In this document: in pieces, positions 26,984-36,614 of the stretch
Layout: each line of letters begins with the position of its first letter
Position numbering within the stretch: position 1 is the stretch's first letter
DNA from: CAVOJY01 sp963696405
GTDB lineage: Bacteria > Chloroflexota > Limnocylindria > Limnocylindrales > CSP1-4
Assembly: GCA_963696405.1 (NCBI GenBank)
Contig: CAVOJY010000005.1
Coordinates: forward strand, 496,001-560,000
Direction of reading: 5' to 3'
Length of the DNA stretch: 64,000 bases
Made by a program: the position numbers and the translations under genes
Notes under the pieces: model-generated
Seen by the model: the letters and a program-made list of their open reading frames with translations, nothing else
What the model was told of the DNA's origin: nothing
Databases searched by the model: none

Positions 26984-28879
26984 ATGCCCGGCGAGACAAG
27001 CAGGCGGATTCTTCACGTTGACCTGACGGCAGGGACGCTTGAGGTCGAGACCCCGCCCGAGTCGTTCTTCCGGACCTACTTCGGCGGCTCCGCCATGGGC
27101 GCCTACTACATCCTCAAGATGATGGAGCCGGGCACCGACGGGCTGGGTCCCGACAACGTCCTCACGGTCATGCTGAGCCCGCTCACGGGCGCCCCCATCT
27201 CCGGCCAGAGCCGGGTCACCATCAGCGCCCGCTCACCGCTGGTGGATGGCATCGGCGACAGCCAGGGCGGCGGCTTCTTCCCGGCCGAGATGCGCTTCTC
27301 CGGCTTCGAGGGGATCGTCATCCGGGGCCGTGCGGAGCAGCCCGTCTACCTCTGGCTCCACGACGGGGAGGCCGAGCTGCGACCTGCCGGCCACCTCTGG
27401 GGGAAGACGACCGCCGAGGCCGAGGACCTCCTGAAGGCCGAGCTGGGCGACCGGAAGATAGAGGTTGCCGGGATCGGGCCGGCTGGGGAGAAGCTTGCCC
27501 GCCTGGCCGCGGTCATGAACATGGCGAACCGCGCCAACGGGCGCACCGGCATGGGCGCGGTCATGGGCTCGAAGAACCTGAAGGCCATCGCCGTCCGCGG
27601 CACCAGCAAGAAGATCCCCGTCGCCGACCCGAAGCACCTCAACCAGCTGGCCCGCTCGGGTGCGGCGGACATCCCCGAGAACGGGGACGTCATCGGGCTC
27701 CAGAAGGACGGCACGGCCGGGGTCCTGGAGTACCAGGATGGCCTGGGCTCGCTGCCCACCTTCAACTACAACGCCGGGCACTTCGACGGCTATGAGGCCA
27801 TCTCAGGCACCACCATGTCGGAGACCATCCTGGTGGAGAACGACACCTGCTACGCCTGTGCGGTGCGCTGCAAGCGGGTGGTGGAGACCGAGTGGCAGGG
27901 CCGGGCGGTCGAGCCGCGCCACGGTGGACCGGAGTACGAGACGCTGGGCACCCTGGGTTCCTACTGCGGCGTCGGCGACCTCTCCGCCGTCTCGCTGGCG
28001 AACAAGCTCTGCAACGACTACGGCCTCGACACCATCGGAACGGGTGCGACCGTGGCCTGGGCCATGGAGTGCTTCGAGACGGGTCTCCTCAGCGAGGCGG
28101 AGATCGGCTTTCCGGCCCCCTTCGGGGACGCGGGGGCCATGGTCCGCCTGGTCGAACTGATCGCCCGCCGCGAGGGCATCGGCGACGTGCTCGCCAACGG
28201 GTCACGCCGCGCCGCCGACCTCCTGGGCCGCGGGCACGAGCACCTCATCACCGTCAAGGGCTCCGAGGCGCCAGCGCACATGCCGCAGGCGAAGCGCTCG
28301 CTGGCGGTGATCTACGCGGTCAACCCCTTCGGCGCCGACCATCAGTCCTCCGAGCACGACCCGATGATCGAAGAAGGCGCCTCCGACCTCTACATGGAGC
28401 GCCTCGCCCTGCTCGGTTTCGATCACACCCTCCCAGAGCGCTCACTCGACGCCGAGAAGGTGCGCTATGCGCTCAAGACGCAGTACTTCTTCTCCTTCCT
28501 CGACACGGCCGACCTCTGCCAGTTCGTCTGGGGACCCGCCTGGGAGCTCTTCGGCCCCGCCGAGACGGTCGACTTCGTGCGCACCGTCACCGGGTGGGAC
28601 GACTTCGACCTCGACGAGCTGATGGAGATCGGGGAGCGTCGTCTCAACCTGCTCCGCGCGTTCAATGCCCGCGAGGGCATCGACCGCTCCGCCGACCGCC
28701 TCCCCGCCAAGTTCTTCCGGCCGCTCACCGGGAGCGGGCCCACCGCCGGGGTCGCCCTCGACAAGGCCGAGGTGGGCGCCGCGCTCGACGAGTACTATCG
28801 GCTCGCCGGCTGGGATCCGGCCAGCGGCAATCCCACCTCCGAGACGCTCGCCCGCCTCGGGCTTGCCTGGATCGCTTAG
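26984..28879 (+). CDS. aor: Tungsten aldehyde:ferredoxin oxidoreductase (first copy)
   Basis: A 631-residue AOR-family enzyme oxidising aldehydes to acids with ferredoxin, using a tungsten-bispterin and a [4Fe-4S] cluster. The cluster Cys are visible as CYACAVRC near residue 290 and a fourth Cys in DTADLCQF near residue 500. The N-terminal pterin domain shows FGGSAMGAYYILKMM and NGRTGMGAVMGSKNLKAIAV. The ATG at 26984 has GGAGG just before it. Adjacent transaminases that generate amino-aldehydes, a second AOR and a MoaD-like gene suggest a single catabolic unit. The tungstate transporter 10 kb downstream supports W rather than Mo. Substrate is inferred. Confidence 0.92.
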   Translation: MPGETSRRILHVDLTAGTLEVETPPESFFRTYFGGSAMGAYYILKMMEPGTDGLGPDNVLTVMLSPLTGAPISGQSRVTISARSPLVDGIGDSQGGGFFPAEMRFSGFEGIVIRGRAEQPVYLWLHDGEAELRPAGHLWGKTTAEAEDLLKAELGDRKIEVAGIGPAGEKLARLAAVMNMANRANGRTGMGAVMGSKNLKAIAVRGTSKKIPVADPKHLNQLARSGAADIPENGDVIGLQKDGTAGVLEYQDGLGSLPTFNYNAGHFDGYEAISGTTMSETILVENDTCYACAVRCKRVVETEWQGRAVEPRHGGPEYETLGTLGSYCGVGDLSAVSLANKLCNDYGLDTIGTGATVAWAMECFETGLLSEAEIGFPAPFGDAGAMVRLVELIARREGIGDVLANGSRRAADLLGRGHEHLITVKGSEAPAHMPQAKRSLAVIYAVNPFGADHQSSEHDPMIEEGASDLYMERLALLGFDHTLPERSLDAEKVRYALKTQYFFSFLDTADLCQFVWGPAWELFGPAETVDFVRTVTGWDDFDLDELMEIGERRLNLLRAFNAREGIDRSADRLPAKFFRPLTGSGPTAGVALDKAEVGAALDEYYRLAGWDPASGNPTSETLARLGLAWIA

Positions 28880-28936
28880 ACGTAGCGCGAGCACGCCGCC
28901 CTCGTCTCCCGGCGACGCTGCCCACGGAGGGACTCG

Positions 28937-30831
28937 ATGGCGTACGGCACGAACGGGACGATCCTGCGGGTCGATCTGACCAAGGGTTCCAGTACGGTTG
29001 AGACGTTCGACGAGGCCTTCTACCGGCAGTACCCGGGCGGCAAGGCCCTCGCCGCATACCACCTGCTCCGGGAGCTCCGGCCCGGCACCGATCCGCTCGG
29101 CCCGGAGAACGTCCTCGTCCTGGCGACCGGCCTCCTGACCGGGGCCCCCGTCTCGACCGCGACCCGCTTCAACGCCATCGCCCGATCGCCGCTCACCGGC
29201 GGCTTCGGGGAATCCGAGGCCGCCGGGTACTGGGGACCCGAGCTGAAGATGGCGGGCCTCGACGCGATCATCCTGGAGGGTCGATCGCCCGGAGCCCGTC
29301 TACCTCTGGGTGAAGGACGGCAGCGCCGAGATCCGCGACGCCCGCCACCTCTGGGGACAGGACCCGCCGGCAGTGCAGGCCGCCATCCGCGAGGAGCTGG
29401 GCGACCGGCTCGTCCGCGTCCTCCAGATCGGGCGGGCGGGTGAGAACCTGGTCCCGTACGCCATGATCATGAACGAGCTCCGCCACTACAACGGCCGCAC
29501 CGGCATGGGCGCGGTCATGGGCTCGAAGAACGTGCGGGCCATCGCCGTGCGGGGCTCACGCCGCTACGCCGACCTCGCCCACGACCCGAAGACGCTGGCG
29601 GAGATCGGGCGGCGCCTCTCGAAGGAGGTAGCCGAGCACCCCCAGGGCTGGGACCTGCGGACGAAGGGCACGCCGGCGCTGACCGACGCGCTGAACGCCG
29701 GCGGCATCCTCCCCACCCGCAACTTCCGGCAGGGCTCGTTCGAGCGCGTGGACGAGATGAACTGGGCGGCCTACGAGGCGCTCCGGAGCGGCACCCGCTC
29801 CTGCTACGCCTGCGCCGTCCGCTGCAAGCCGGAGATGGCGTTCAGCGACCGCTACACGGTGACCGACACCTACGACGGACCCGAGTACGAGGGAGTAGCC
29901 GGCTTCGGCTCCGACTGCGCGGTGGGCGACCTGCAGCTCGTGGCCCGCGCCAACGAGATGTGCAACGAGCTGGGCCTCGACGTCATCTCCACGGCGGGCA
30001 CGGTGGCGTTCGCCATGGAGTGCTTCGAGCACGGGCTGATCGGGACCGCCGAGACCGACGGGCTGGACCTGCGCTTCGGGAACGGCGAGGCCCTCCTCGA
30101 GGTGATCCCGCGGATCGCCGACCGCCAGGGGATCGGCGAACTCCTGGCGCTCGGGATCGCGCCGCGCGGCGGAGGCCATCGGCGGGGACGCCCGCTTCTT
30201 CGCCATGCACGTCAAGGGCCTGGAGCTGGCCATGCACGACCCGCGCGGCAAGGTCGGCGTGGGGATCGGCTACGCCACGAACGAGGCCGGGGCGGATCAC
30301 CTGGTCGGCTTCCACGACCCGCTCTTCGTGAACGCGGACTCCGGGCCTTTCCGAGCGGCGATGAAGATCGGCATCACCGAGCCGACCGGCGCCACGGACC
30401 TCGGCGAGAAGAAGGTGCGCATCTGGTACACCGCCGAGCGCTGGAACAGCATGGAGAAGGTCGTTGGGCTGTGCTTCTTCGGCCCGGCGCCGCGCTCGTT
30501 CATCCAGGTCGAGGACGTCGTGGGGGCCGTGCGGGCGGCGACCGGCTGGGACATGAGCGTGGACGAGCTGCTCGAGATCGGGGAGCGGGCGGTCAACCTG
30601 GCCCGCATGTTCAACGTCCGCGAAGGGTTCACGCGGGCCGACGACCGGCTTCCCGACCGGCTCCACGCCCCGCTCGAGAACGGCCCCCTCGCCGGCACCG
30701 CGATCTCGCGCGAGGACTTCGAGCAAGCCCTGACCGGGCTCTACCGCCTCAAGGGCTGGGACCCGGAGACCGCGGTCCCGACGCCGGAGCGGCTCCGGGC
30801 ACTCGGGATCGAGTGGGCTGACGGCGCGTAG
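28937..30831 (+). pseudogene. aor: Tungsten aldehyde:ferredoxin oxidoreductase (second copy), two frameshifts
   Basis: A divergent paralogue of the previous gene. It begins MAYGTNGTILRVDLTKGSST and keeps RTGMGAVMGSKNVRAIAV, CYACAVRC and the fourth Cys in VVGLCFFGPAP, so all four cluster ligands are present. The frame changes at about 29280-29290 (around a GCCCGG run) and again at about 30160-30170 (around GCGCCGCGCGG); each carries one surplus base. Correction gives about 630 codons with no stop. The ribosome site GGAGGGACTCG precedes the ATG at 28937. I treat it as a functional gene with errors, though real inactivation is possible. Confidence 0.87.
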
Positions 30832-30868
30832 CCCGGCCGGGCCGAACGCGCACGCCGGCACCTGCGTC

Positions 30869-31111
30869 ATGGACCTCCACCTCGGCGGGCACCTCGCCTT
30901 CTACGACGCAGAGAAGCGCTCGCGAATCGCTGTCCCGCTCGAGGAGGAGACCGCGCTCGCCGACGTGCTCCGCCGGCTCGGGATCCCGGAGGCGGAGGTC
31001 GGGCTCGCGGCGGTCAACCGGGAGATCGTTCGGCTCGGCGACGCGCGCGTCACCGACGGCGATCGCGTGGACCTCTATCCGCCCATGGACGGCGGGGGCT
31101 GTCCGGTCTGA
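30869..31111 (+). CDS. MoaD/ThiS-like sulfur carrier, AOR-associated
   Basis: An 80-residue ubiquitin-like protein (VPLEEETALADVLRRLGI, AAVNREIVRLGD, DGDRVDLYPPMDGGG). MoaD proteins deliver sulfur as a C-terminal Gly-Gly thiocarboxylate for molybdopterin or tungstopterin synthesis, and dedicated copies often follow AOR genes. Here the Gly run is not terminal: the protein ends GGGCPV, so three residues would have to be removed before activation. It lies 37 bp after the second AOR and overlaps the converging proline dehydrogenase by about 37 bp. Confidence 0.82.
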   Translation: MDLHLGGHLAFYDAEKRSRIAVPLEEETALADVLRRLGIPEAEVGLAAVNREIVRLGDARVTDGDRVDLYPPMDGGGCPV

Positions 31112-32073
31112 GCTCGGCGCGGCCGCCGGCGACCCTCCCCGAGGATGCTCGCCACGAGGAAGAGGACGTTCGCCGGCCGCTCGCCGAGGCGGCGCATGAA
31201 GTACGGATACCAGTCGGTCCCGAACGGCACGTAGACGCGGACGCCGTACCCGTCACGGGCCAGGCGCTCCTGGAGATCCCGGCGCACGCCGTAGAGCATC
31301 TGGAACTCGAACCGCGAGGGGTCCACGCCCATCGCCCGTGCCGCCGTCCTGGCGTGCTCGATCATGCCCTCGTCGTGCGTGGCGAAGGCCGGAGCCTCGC
31401 CGTCGCGGAGGAGCTGCTCGAGGAGCGCCCGGAAGCTGGCGTTCACTTCCGCTCGCGTCGCGAAGGCGACCTGCGGCGGCTCATCGTAGGCGCCCTTGCA
31501 CAGCCGCACCCGGATCCCCTCGCGACAGAGCGCGGCGACGTCCTCGCCGCTTCGCCGGAGGTACGCCTGGATCACGACGCCGACGTTGGGATGGTCGCGG
31601 TGGAGATCGCGTACGAGGTCGAGCGTCGCGTCCGTGCGCGTGTGGTCCTCCATGTCCACCCGCACGAACGCATCCACCTCGGCGGCGCGTGCCGCGATGC
31701 GGCGAACGTTCTCGCGGCACAGGACGGGATCCACGTCGAGGCCCATCTGGGTGAGCTTCAGGCTGACGTTGCGGTCGAGGCCGCGGGCCGCGAGCGCGTC
31801 GATCACCTCGAGGTATCGGTCCGCCGCGGCGCGGGCCTCGTCGGCGGAGGTCACCGACTCGCCCAGGGCGTCCACGGTCGTGGCGAGGCCGCGTCCCCGC
31901 AGCCGTTCGAGCGCCCGGAGCACCTCGGGCAGCGTCTCGCCGGCGACGAAACGCCGGACGGTTCCCCGGGTCAGCCGCGAGGAGGTGGCGAAGTCGCGGA
32001 GCCGGTGCTGGTGTGACGCCCAGACGCAGGTCGCGCGGTACGCGTGTCCCGGGAACTCTCGCCAAGCGGGCAT
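31075..32073 (-). CDS. putA: Proline dehydrogenase
   Basis: A monofunctional flavoprotein proline dehydrogenase of 332 residues, which makes pyrroline-5-carboxylate and passes electrons to the quinone pool. Family motifs include RRFVAGETL, NVSLKLTQMGLDVDP, VRVDMEDHTRTD, VVIQAYLRRSGED, RVRLCKGAYDEPP, FEFQMLYGVR and YVPFGTDWYPYFMRRL. The ATG at 32073 directly follows the stop of the upstream membrane-protein gene. The first 30 residues fit the family less well, so the exact N-terminus is uncertain. With proC 4.5 kb away the region covers both directions of proline metabolism. Confidence 0.92.
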   Translation of the reverse strand: MPAWREFPGHAYRATCVWASHQHRLRDFATSSRLTRGTVRRFVAGETLPEVLRALERLRGRGLATTVDALGESVTSADEARAAADRYLEVIDALAARGLDRNVSLKLTQMGLDVDPVLCRENVRRIAARAAEVDAFVRVDMEDHTRTDATLDLVRDLHRDHPNVGVVIQAYLRRSGEDVAALCREGIRVRLCKGAYDEPPQVAFATRAEVNASFRALLEQLLRDGEAPAFATHDEGMIEHARTAARAMGVDPSRFEFQMLYGVRRDLQERLARDGYGVRVYVPFGTDWYPYFMRRLGERPANVLFLVASILGEGRRRPRRAQTGQPPPSMGG

Positions 32074-32074
32074 C

Positions 32075-32740
32075 TCATCCGGCCTCCGTTTCTCGACGCT
32101 CCAGCTCCGCCTCCCAGCGCTCCAGCTCTGCCGTGAGCCGGCGCTCGTCGGGGGCATCCAGGAAGTAGACAACAAGGTAGATCGCGACTGCAATCGTCCA
32201 CGCGACGGCGCCGGGAACGATGAGCCCCAGGAGGCCACCGGCCGGCTGGCGTCCGACCCACTCGACCGTTCCCAGCAGGCCGGCGAGCCAGCCGAGGCCG
32301 GCGAGGACCGTGTAGCCGATCGTCGCCACGCTCATCATCCCGAGCGGCCGGCGGAGCGAGAAGGCGCTGATCCGCGGCGCGTCCGGCGGGTAGAAGTAGG
32401 CAGCCTCCAGGCGGTGGGCGACGAGGATCGGGCGCCCCTCGCGAGCGTTCAGCGCGCGCTCGATCGCGGCCGCATAGCGCCGCGCGAAGACCGTGTAGTA
32501 GAAGAGGTAGCCGGCCTCGAGGAAGACGAAGGGGACGAGGAACGGCACGACGACCACCGCGGCCGGGGCGATGGTCGAGCTCCCGAGCACGAGGAGAGCG
32601 ATCACGACCGCCGTGTACCAGCGCATGTGGGAGAAGAAACGGCCACTGTAGGTCCCGAGGAGCCCCCGGACCCGCTCGAGCTGGGCGGCGAGCAGGGCGG
32701 TGGCGGCCGAGGAGTCGGCGCCGCCGGGCAGATCAGTCAT
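32075..32740 (-). CDS. Four-helix membrane protein of unknown function
   Basis: A 221-residue protein with four predicted membrane segments: two adjacent near residues 40-85 (YTAVVIALLVLGSSTIAPAA and FLVPFVFLEAGYLFYYTVFA) and two near 140-205. A charged C-terminal helix rich in Glu and Arg follows. No family recognised. It overlaps the preceding thioredoxin-like gene by 8 bp and its stop abuts the putA start, so it is probably cotranscribed with both. Confidence 0.65.
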   Translation of the reverse strand: MTDLPGGADSSAATALLAAQLERVRGLLGTYSGRFFSHMRWYTAVVIALLVLGSSTIAPAAVVVVPFLVPFVFLEAGYLFYYTVFARRYAAAIERALNAREGRPILVAHRLEAAYFYPPDAPRISAFSLRRPLGMMSVATIGYTVLAGLGWLAGLLGTVEWVGRQPAGGLLGLIVPGAVAWTIAVAIYLVVYFLDAPDERRLTAELERWEAELERRETEAG

Positions 32741-33176
32741 GTCCCGGCCCGGACGGTCCATCGGACGCCGCAGCGGGAGCCGTGCCGAATGCCGCATCGT
32801 CGACCGTCGCTCGATGCAGGGCGGCCTCGTCGCGCTGGAACGCCCGGAGATGGCCGCTGCGATGGCGTTTGACGGCGGAGCGCATGACCTCCTCGGGGAT
32901 GGTCCCCGCGAGTGTGCCATCGGGCTGCGCGTAGAGCCGGCAGGCGAGCGTTGGAGGGGCGCCGGCCGGCGTCGGGACCAGGTCCTCGCCGTTGATGCGG
33001 ACGGTGGGCGAGCCTGGGAACCCGAGGAACTCTGCATCGTCGAGGGTGCTCACGAGGACGAGCTGGATGGGCGTCTCGATGGCGCCTTCCGACAGGACCC
33101 GGTGAAGCGCCGCCCGGGTGGGCTCCTGGTGCGGACAGTCGGGCGTAGCGAGCAGCTCGACGCGGAGGTCCGACAC
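32733..33176 (-). CDS. Thioredoxin-fold-like small protein
   Basis: A 147-residue protein whose first 85 residues resemble the short thioredoxin-like family: VELLATPDCPHQEP with one Cys at the active-site position and FLGFPGSPTVRINGEDLVP, the cis-Pro strand of that fold. The second Cys of a CxxC is missing, so it is not a classical reductase. The C-terminal 40 residues are low in complexity. It may be a carrier or regulator; function unknown. It precedes the membrane protein and putA. Confidence 0.6.
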   Translation of the reverse strand: MSDLRVELLATPDCPHQEPTRAALHRVLSEGAIETPIQLVLVSTLDDAEFLGFPGSPTVRINGEDLVPTPAGAPPTLACRLYAQPDGTLAGTIPEEVMRSAVKRHRSGHLRAFQRDEAALHRATVDDAAFGTAPAAASDGPSGPGHD

Positions 33177-33215
33177 GGTTCTGCGGCGCTCTGACGTGCC
33201 GTCCAGGGCCGCGGA

Positions 33216-34077
33216 TCAGGCCGGGGGTGGCTCGACCGGGGACACCTCGGCCGCGGGTGGTTCGAGCCAGGGACGGCCCAACCGGGGGCGGCTCGGCCGG
33301 CGGCTCGACTGCGGCCGTCGGCGCGGCGGGCGTCGGTGGGGGTGCAGGCTGCCACGGGAGAGGCTTCGCCCGGCGGATGGCCACATCGCCCAGGACCGTC
33401 CGGGCCTCGATCCGGAGGCGGCGGGAAGCGGTGGCGTAGTCGTCCGTGACGGCCATCTCGTCGGCGGAGACTGAACCGCCCTTCCGCCCGAGCACCTCGG
33501 TGGAGCCGAGGAGGGTGCCGGCCCGCACGGCCACCCCCACGTCGGCCGGCGCAAGCACCCTGATCTCGCCAAGGACCGTGTTGACGCTGATCGCCGTCTC
33601 GCCCTCCGGGATCACCGCCTGGGTCAGGTCGAGCTTGACCTCCCCGATGAAGGTCTCGTACCTCGATGGTCCCAGGATCATGGGCCCCGCCATCTCGATG
33701 TCGCCCAGACCCTTGTTGTACACGGCAACCGAACCGGCCGCGCCCCACGCTGGGGCTGTCCCGGGCCCTGCTGGCGGCGGCGGTGCGGCGGTGAATGCCG
33801 CCGAGGCGCCGGTACCCGGGGCGGCCGCGGACGGGGGTCCCCAAGGTGGTGCGGCGGGAGGCGGCGGAGCGGCCGCAGGCATCGGTGCAACTGGAGGCGT
33901 GGGTGCGGCGGGCTTCCCGGCGACGGCGCTGGCAATCGCCCAGAGCCCGACGCCGATCAGGGCGATCGCCACGAGCCATGGCAACGTCGCCCCGAGCCCG
34001 TAGCCGCCGAGCGAGGCGACCACCCCGACGACACCGATGACGATGAGGATGATCCCGATCACGTGCGATGCGCGCAT
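33216..34077 (-). pseudogene. LiaF-like membrane protein, frameshift near the C-terminus
   Basis: Two N-terminal membrane helices (HVIGIILIVIGVVGVVASLG and ATLPWLVAIALIGVGLWAIA) are followed by a Pro/Ala-rich linker and a C-terminal beta-rich domain typical of the LiaF/toastrack family (SVNTVLGEIRVLAPADVGV, RIEARTVLGDVAIRRAK). Such proteins sense or modulate cell-envelope stress. The frame would run on through the thioredoxin-like gene. One surplus base near 33260-33290 would end it at 33216 with the tail AAEVSPVEPPPA. The C-terminus is therefore provisional. Confidence 0.7.
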
Positions 34078-34234
34078 GGCGGCACTCTACCCGTCCGGCA
34101 AGGGCCTTCGCAAGGACTCGTAATCGTCCGCCACGGCCGCTACACCCTGATGCCGACCGAGGCCAGGTACTGGGCGAGGGTGAAGTCGCCCGCGACCGAC
34201 CCGGGGCCTGGGCTGCCCGGCGACGGGGGACCGA

Positions 34235-34347
34235 CCCGGCCATACGCAAACCGCCGTAGCCTTGGCCGGGATCGATCCGGCAGGACCACCGACAGGGCAT
34301 CCCCGACCGTCGCCCGATGTCCCGGCCCGAGCGTGAGTCGGGACATC
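34235..34347. other. Paired hairpins in a 502-bp gene-free stretch (34078-34579)
   Basis: CCCGGCC (34235) pairs with GGCCGGG (34264-34270), and the loop contains GCAAACCGCCGTAGC, the core also found in the 2.8-kb inverted repeat. A second perfect 9-bp stem, GATGTCCCG (34316) with CGGGACATC (34339), follows. The stretch lies between the 5' ends and 3' ends of two minus-strand genes, and could be a leader RNA for the LiaF-like gene or a terminator for the S9 peptidase gene. The rest of the gap holds nothing recognised. Confidence 0.45.
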
Positions 34348-34579
34348 CAGGCCGGAACTCTGGGCCCCCCGGCCTGTGCTGACCGTCGCCGGGGCGGCCA
34401 ACGCCACGGGGATTCGCGTACGACATGAAGGGCGGGCGCCGCGCCCAGCGCCGCGCCGCGCCCGCGCCATCCCCGGTCCCCCCGGCCACCCCGGTCGGTC
34501 GGTCGGTCGGCAGCGGCTGCCCATCCCGATCGTCCTCGCCCGCGGCACGGGCTCCCCGGTCGCGGGCCCGGTTTGGCCA

Positions 34580-36562
34580 TCAACCGGCTGCCGACGGCTC
34601 CTCGTCGAGAAGGTGTCGCTTCAGGAACGCAAGCGTTCGCTGGAAGGCGTCGCGACGGTTCTCGCGACGTGTCCAGCCGTGACCTTCCTCCTCGTACCAG
34701 GTCACCTCGTGGAACTTCCCCTCGATGGTGAGGGCCTCGATCATCTTCTCGCTCATCAGCGGGACCACCCGCTGGTCCTTGCGGCCGTGGAGGATGAGCA
34801 GCGGGGCCTCGATCCGCTCGGCTCGGTACAGGGGAGAGCCGCGCCTGAAGAGCGGGGCCGTTTCCGGGTCGTCCGGTTTGCCCATCATCCGCTCGAGGTC
34901 GATCCGGCCCGGCCTGTCGCCGTGACGGTAGCTTTCGGCGATCTCGGAGTCGCCGTACATGTCCACGCCGCAGCGCCACAGGCTCGGCTCCTCGACCAGG
35001 GCACAGAGCGTCAGGTACCCGCCGTACGAGCCGCCGTAGGGCGCGAGGCGTCCATCCGCCCAAGGCTGCGACGCAGCCCAACGGGCGCCGTCGACCAGGT
35101 CGTGCATGTCGGCGTGGCCCCACTCGCCGCGGTTTGCCCAGCGAAACGCCCGGCCGTAGCCGGTGGAGCCGCGAAAATCGATGGCAAGGACCGCGATGCC
35201 CTCCTGGGCCAGGAGCTGGAAGAACGGCCACCAGCCGCGGTACCGCTGCCACGTGGGGCCGCCGTGGAGGTCGATGACGACCGGCACCTGCCGGCCATCC
35301 TTCGCGCCGGTGGCCTCCGCGGGCCGCCACAGCGTGCCCTCGACGGTGAGGCCGTCGCGGGCGGTGAACGAGACCCGCTCGGACGGCACGAACCGGTGAA
35401 CGGGCAGCGAGCGCGGGCGCGAATCGGTGACCTGGTGTGGGCGTGCAGACGGGGCAGCGAGCCCGGGCACGGGGAGGATCCAGAGGTCCTGCGGGTGCTC
35501 GTCGTTCTCGGCGACGGCTGCAAGATGATCGCGACCGGCCCACTCCACGAGCCGCCAGAGCCCCGGGAACGGGTTCACGGTGACGGCGCCGCTCGCCGCG
35601 CGCCGCGGCGCGCCGGCGGCCGGGATCGGCGAGACCACGATGTCCACCAGCCCATCCCGGATCCGCACGTGCGCAATCGACCGGCCATCGGGCGAGACGC
35701 GGGGGGCGTACGGGTCGCCTCCGGAGGGCTCGCCGTGTTCCACCTGCTCGGACGTGACGGGCGTCGCATCCCCGGACTTGCCGCCCGGACCGAGCGGCAG
35801 CCGCAGGACCTGGAACCAGCCGTCGCGGTCATCGAGATAGCAGAGCTCGCGGCCGCCGGGAGTCCAGGCGGGTGCGCAGGCCCAGCTCGTCTCGCCGGCG
35901 ACGAGGCGAGGCGCCTGAGCAGGGCCCGCCCCGCGCGCGCCCCCGGGCGCCCGGGCCACGTCGAGCACGAAGATCTGCTGCGTCAGGAGATCCTCCGCGC
36001 GTTGCGATACGAAGGCGATCCGCGTCCCATCGGGCGACCAGGTCGGGCACTCGTTGTCGTGGGGCGTCGGCGTCAGGCAGACCGGCTCGGGTGGCTTCTC
36101 GCTGGTGCGAGGCCGTCCCCGGGACGGGCGCGGTGCCTGGACGAGCCAGAGCTGGTCCCAGCCGCGCCGGCGCGAGATGAAGACCAGGCGATCGCCGTCA
36201 GGCGCCCACCGCGGGTTCGAGCTTCCCGCCGGGTGGTCGACGAGCTTCGCCGGCCGCCCGCCGTCCGCGTCGACGGTCCAGATCGCCTTCTCTTTCACGA
36301 AGGCGAGCCGGTCGCCCCGCGCGTTCCACTGGGGATCGCTGGCGTCCTTCTCGAATGCCGTCAGCTGGGCCGGGTAGCCACCCCGCAACGGCATGGTGAA
36401 GAGCTGGCGCGCGCCGGCGGCCTCGGCCAGGAAGGCAACCGTCCGGCCGTCGGGGGATACCCGGAAGGCGGTCGGGGGATCGACCGCCACGATCTGTTCG
36501 ATGGACAGCCTGTCGCGCGTGCTCGGGCGCGCAGTTGGACGGGATAGAGGTCGCGGTGCCAT
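34580..36562 (-). CDS. S9 family serine peptidase (acylaminoacyl-peptidase type)
   Basis: A 660-residue cytosolic prolyl-oligopeptidase-family enzyme. The N-terminal two-thirds form a WD40-like propeller (repeated S-P-D-G segments such as RVSPDGRTVAFLAEA, WSPDGTRIAFVSQR). The C-terminal alpha/beta hydrolase has the nucleophile GGSYGGYLTL, the Asp in LILHGRKDQRVVP and the His in EEEGHGW. It degrades short peptides, possibly feeding amino-acid catabolism nearby. No signal peptide is seen. The ATG at 36562 opens MAPRPLSRPTARPSTRDRLS. Confidence 0.92.
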   Translation of the reverse strand: MAPRPLSRPTARPSTRDRLSIEQIVAVDPPTAFRVSPDGRTVAFLAEAAGARQLFTMPLRGGYPAQLTAFEKDASDPQWNARGDRLAFVKEKAIWTVDADGGRPAKLVDHPAGSSNPRWAPDGDRLVFISRRRGWDQLWLVQAPRPSRGRPRTSEKPPEPVCLTPTPHDNECPTWSPDGTRIAFVSQRAEDLLTQQIFVLDVARAPGGARGAGPAQAPRLVAGETSWACAPAWTPGGRELCYLDDRDGWFQVLRLPLGPGGKSGDATPVTSEQVEHGEPSGGDPYAPRVSPDGRSIAHVRIRDGLVDIVVSPIPAAGAPRRAASGAVTVNPFPGLWRLVEWAGRDHLAAVAENDEHPQDLWILPVPGLAAPSARPHQVTDSRPRSLPVHRFVPSERVSFTARDGLTVEGTLWRPAEATGAKDGRQVPVVIDLHGGPTWQRYRGWWPFFQLLAQEGIAVLAIDFRGSTGYGRAFRWANRGEWGHADMHDLVDGARWAASQPWADGRLAPYGGSYGGYLTLCALVEEPSLWRCGVDMYGDSEIAESYRHGDRPGRIDLERMMGKPDDPETAPLFRRGSPLYRAERIEAPLLILHGRKDQRVVPLMSEKMIEALTIEGKFHEVTWYEEEGHGWTRRENRRDAFQRTLAFLKRHLLDEEPSAAG

Positions 36563-36614
36563 GCCCGAATGATGCCACGCCGCAGGTTTTCCTGGGGCTC
36601 ACGGGCCCATTGCG

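Noticed and set aside
34201..34350. Cyclic-di-GMP (GEMM) riboswitch suggested by GCAAACC
   Set aside because: The downstream GACGCAAAGCC and the tetraloop-receptor elements are missing, so the resemblance is limited to seven bases.
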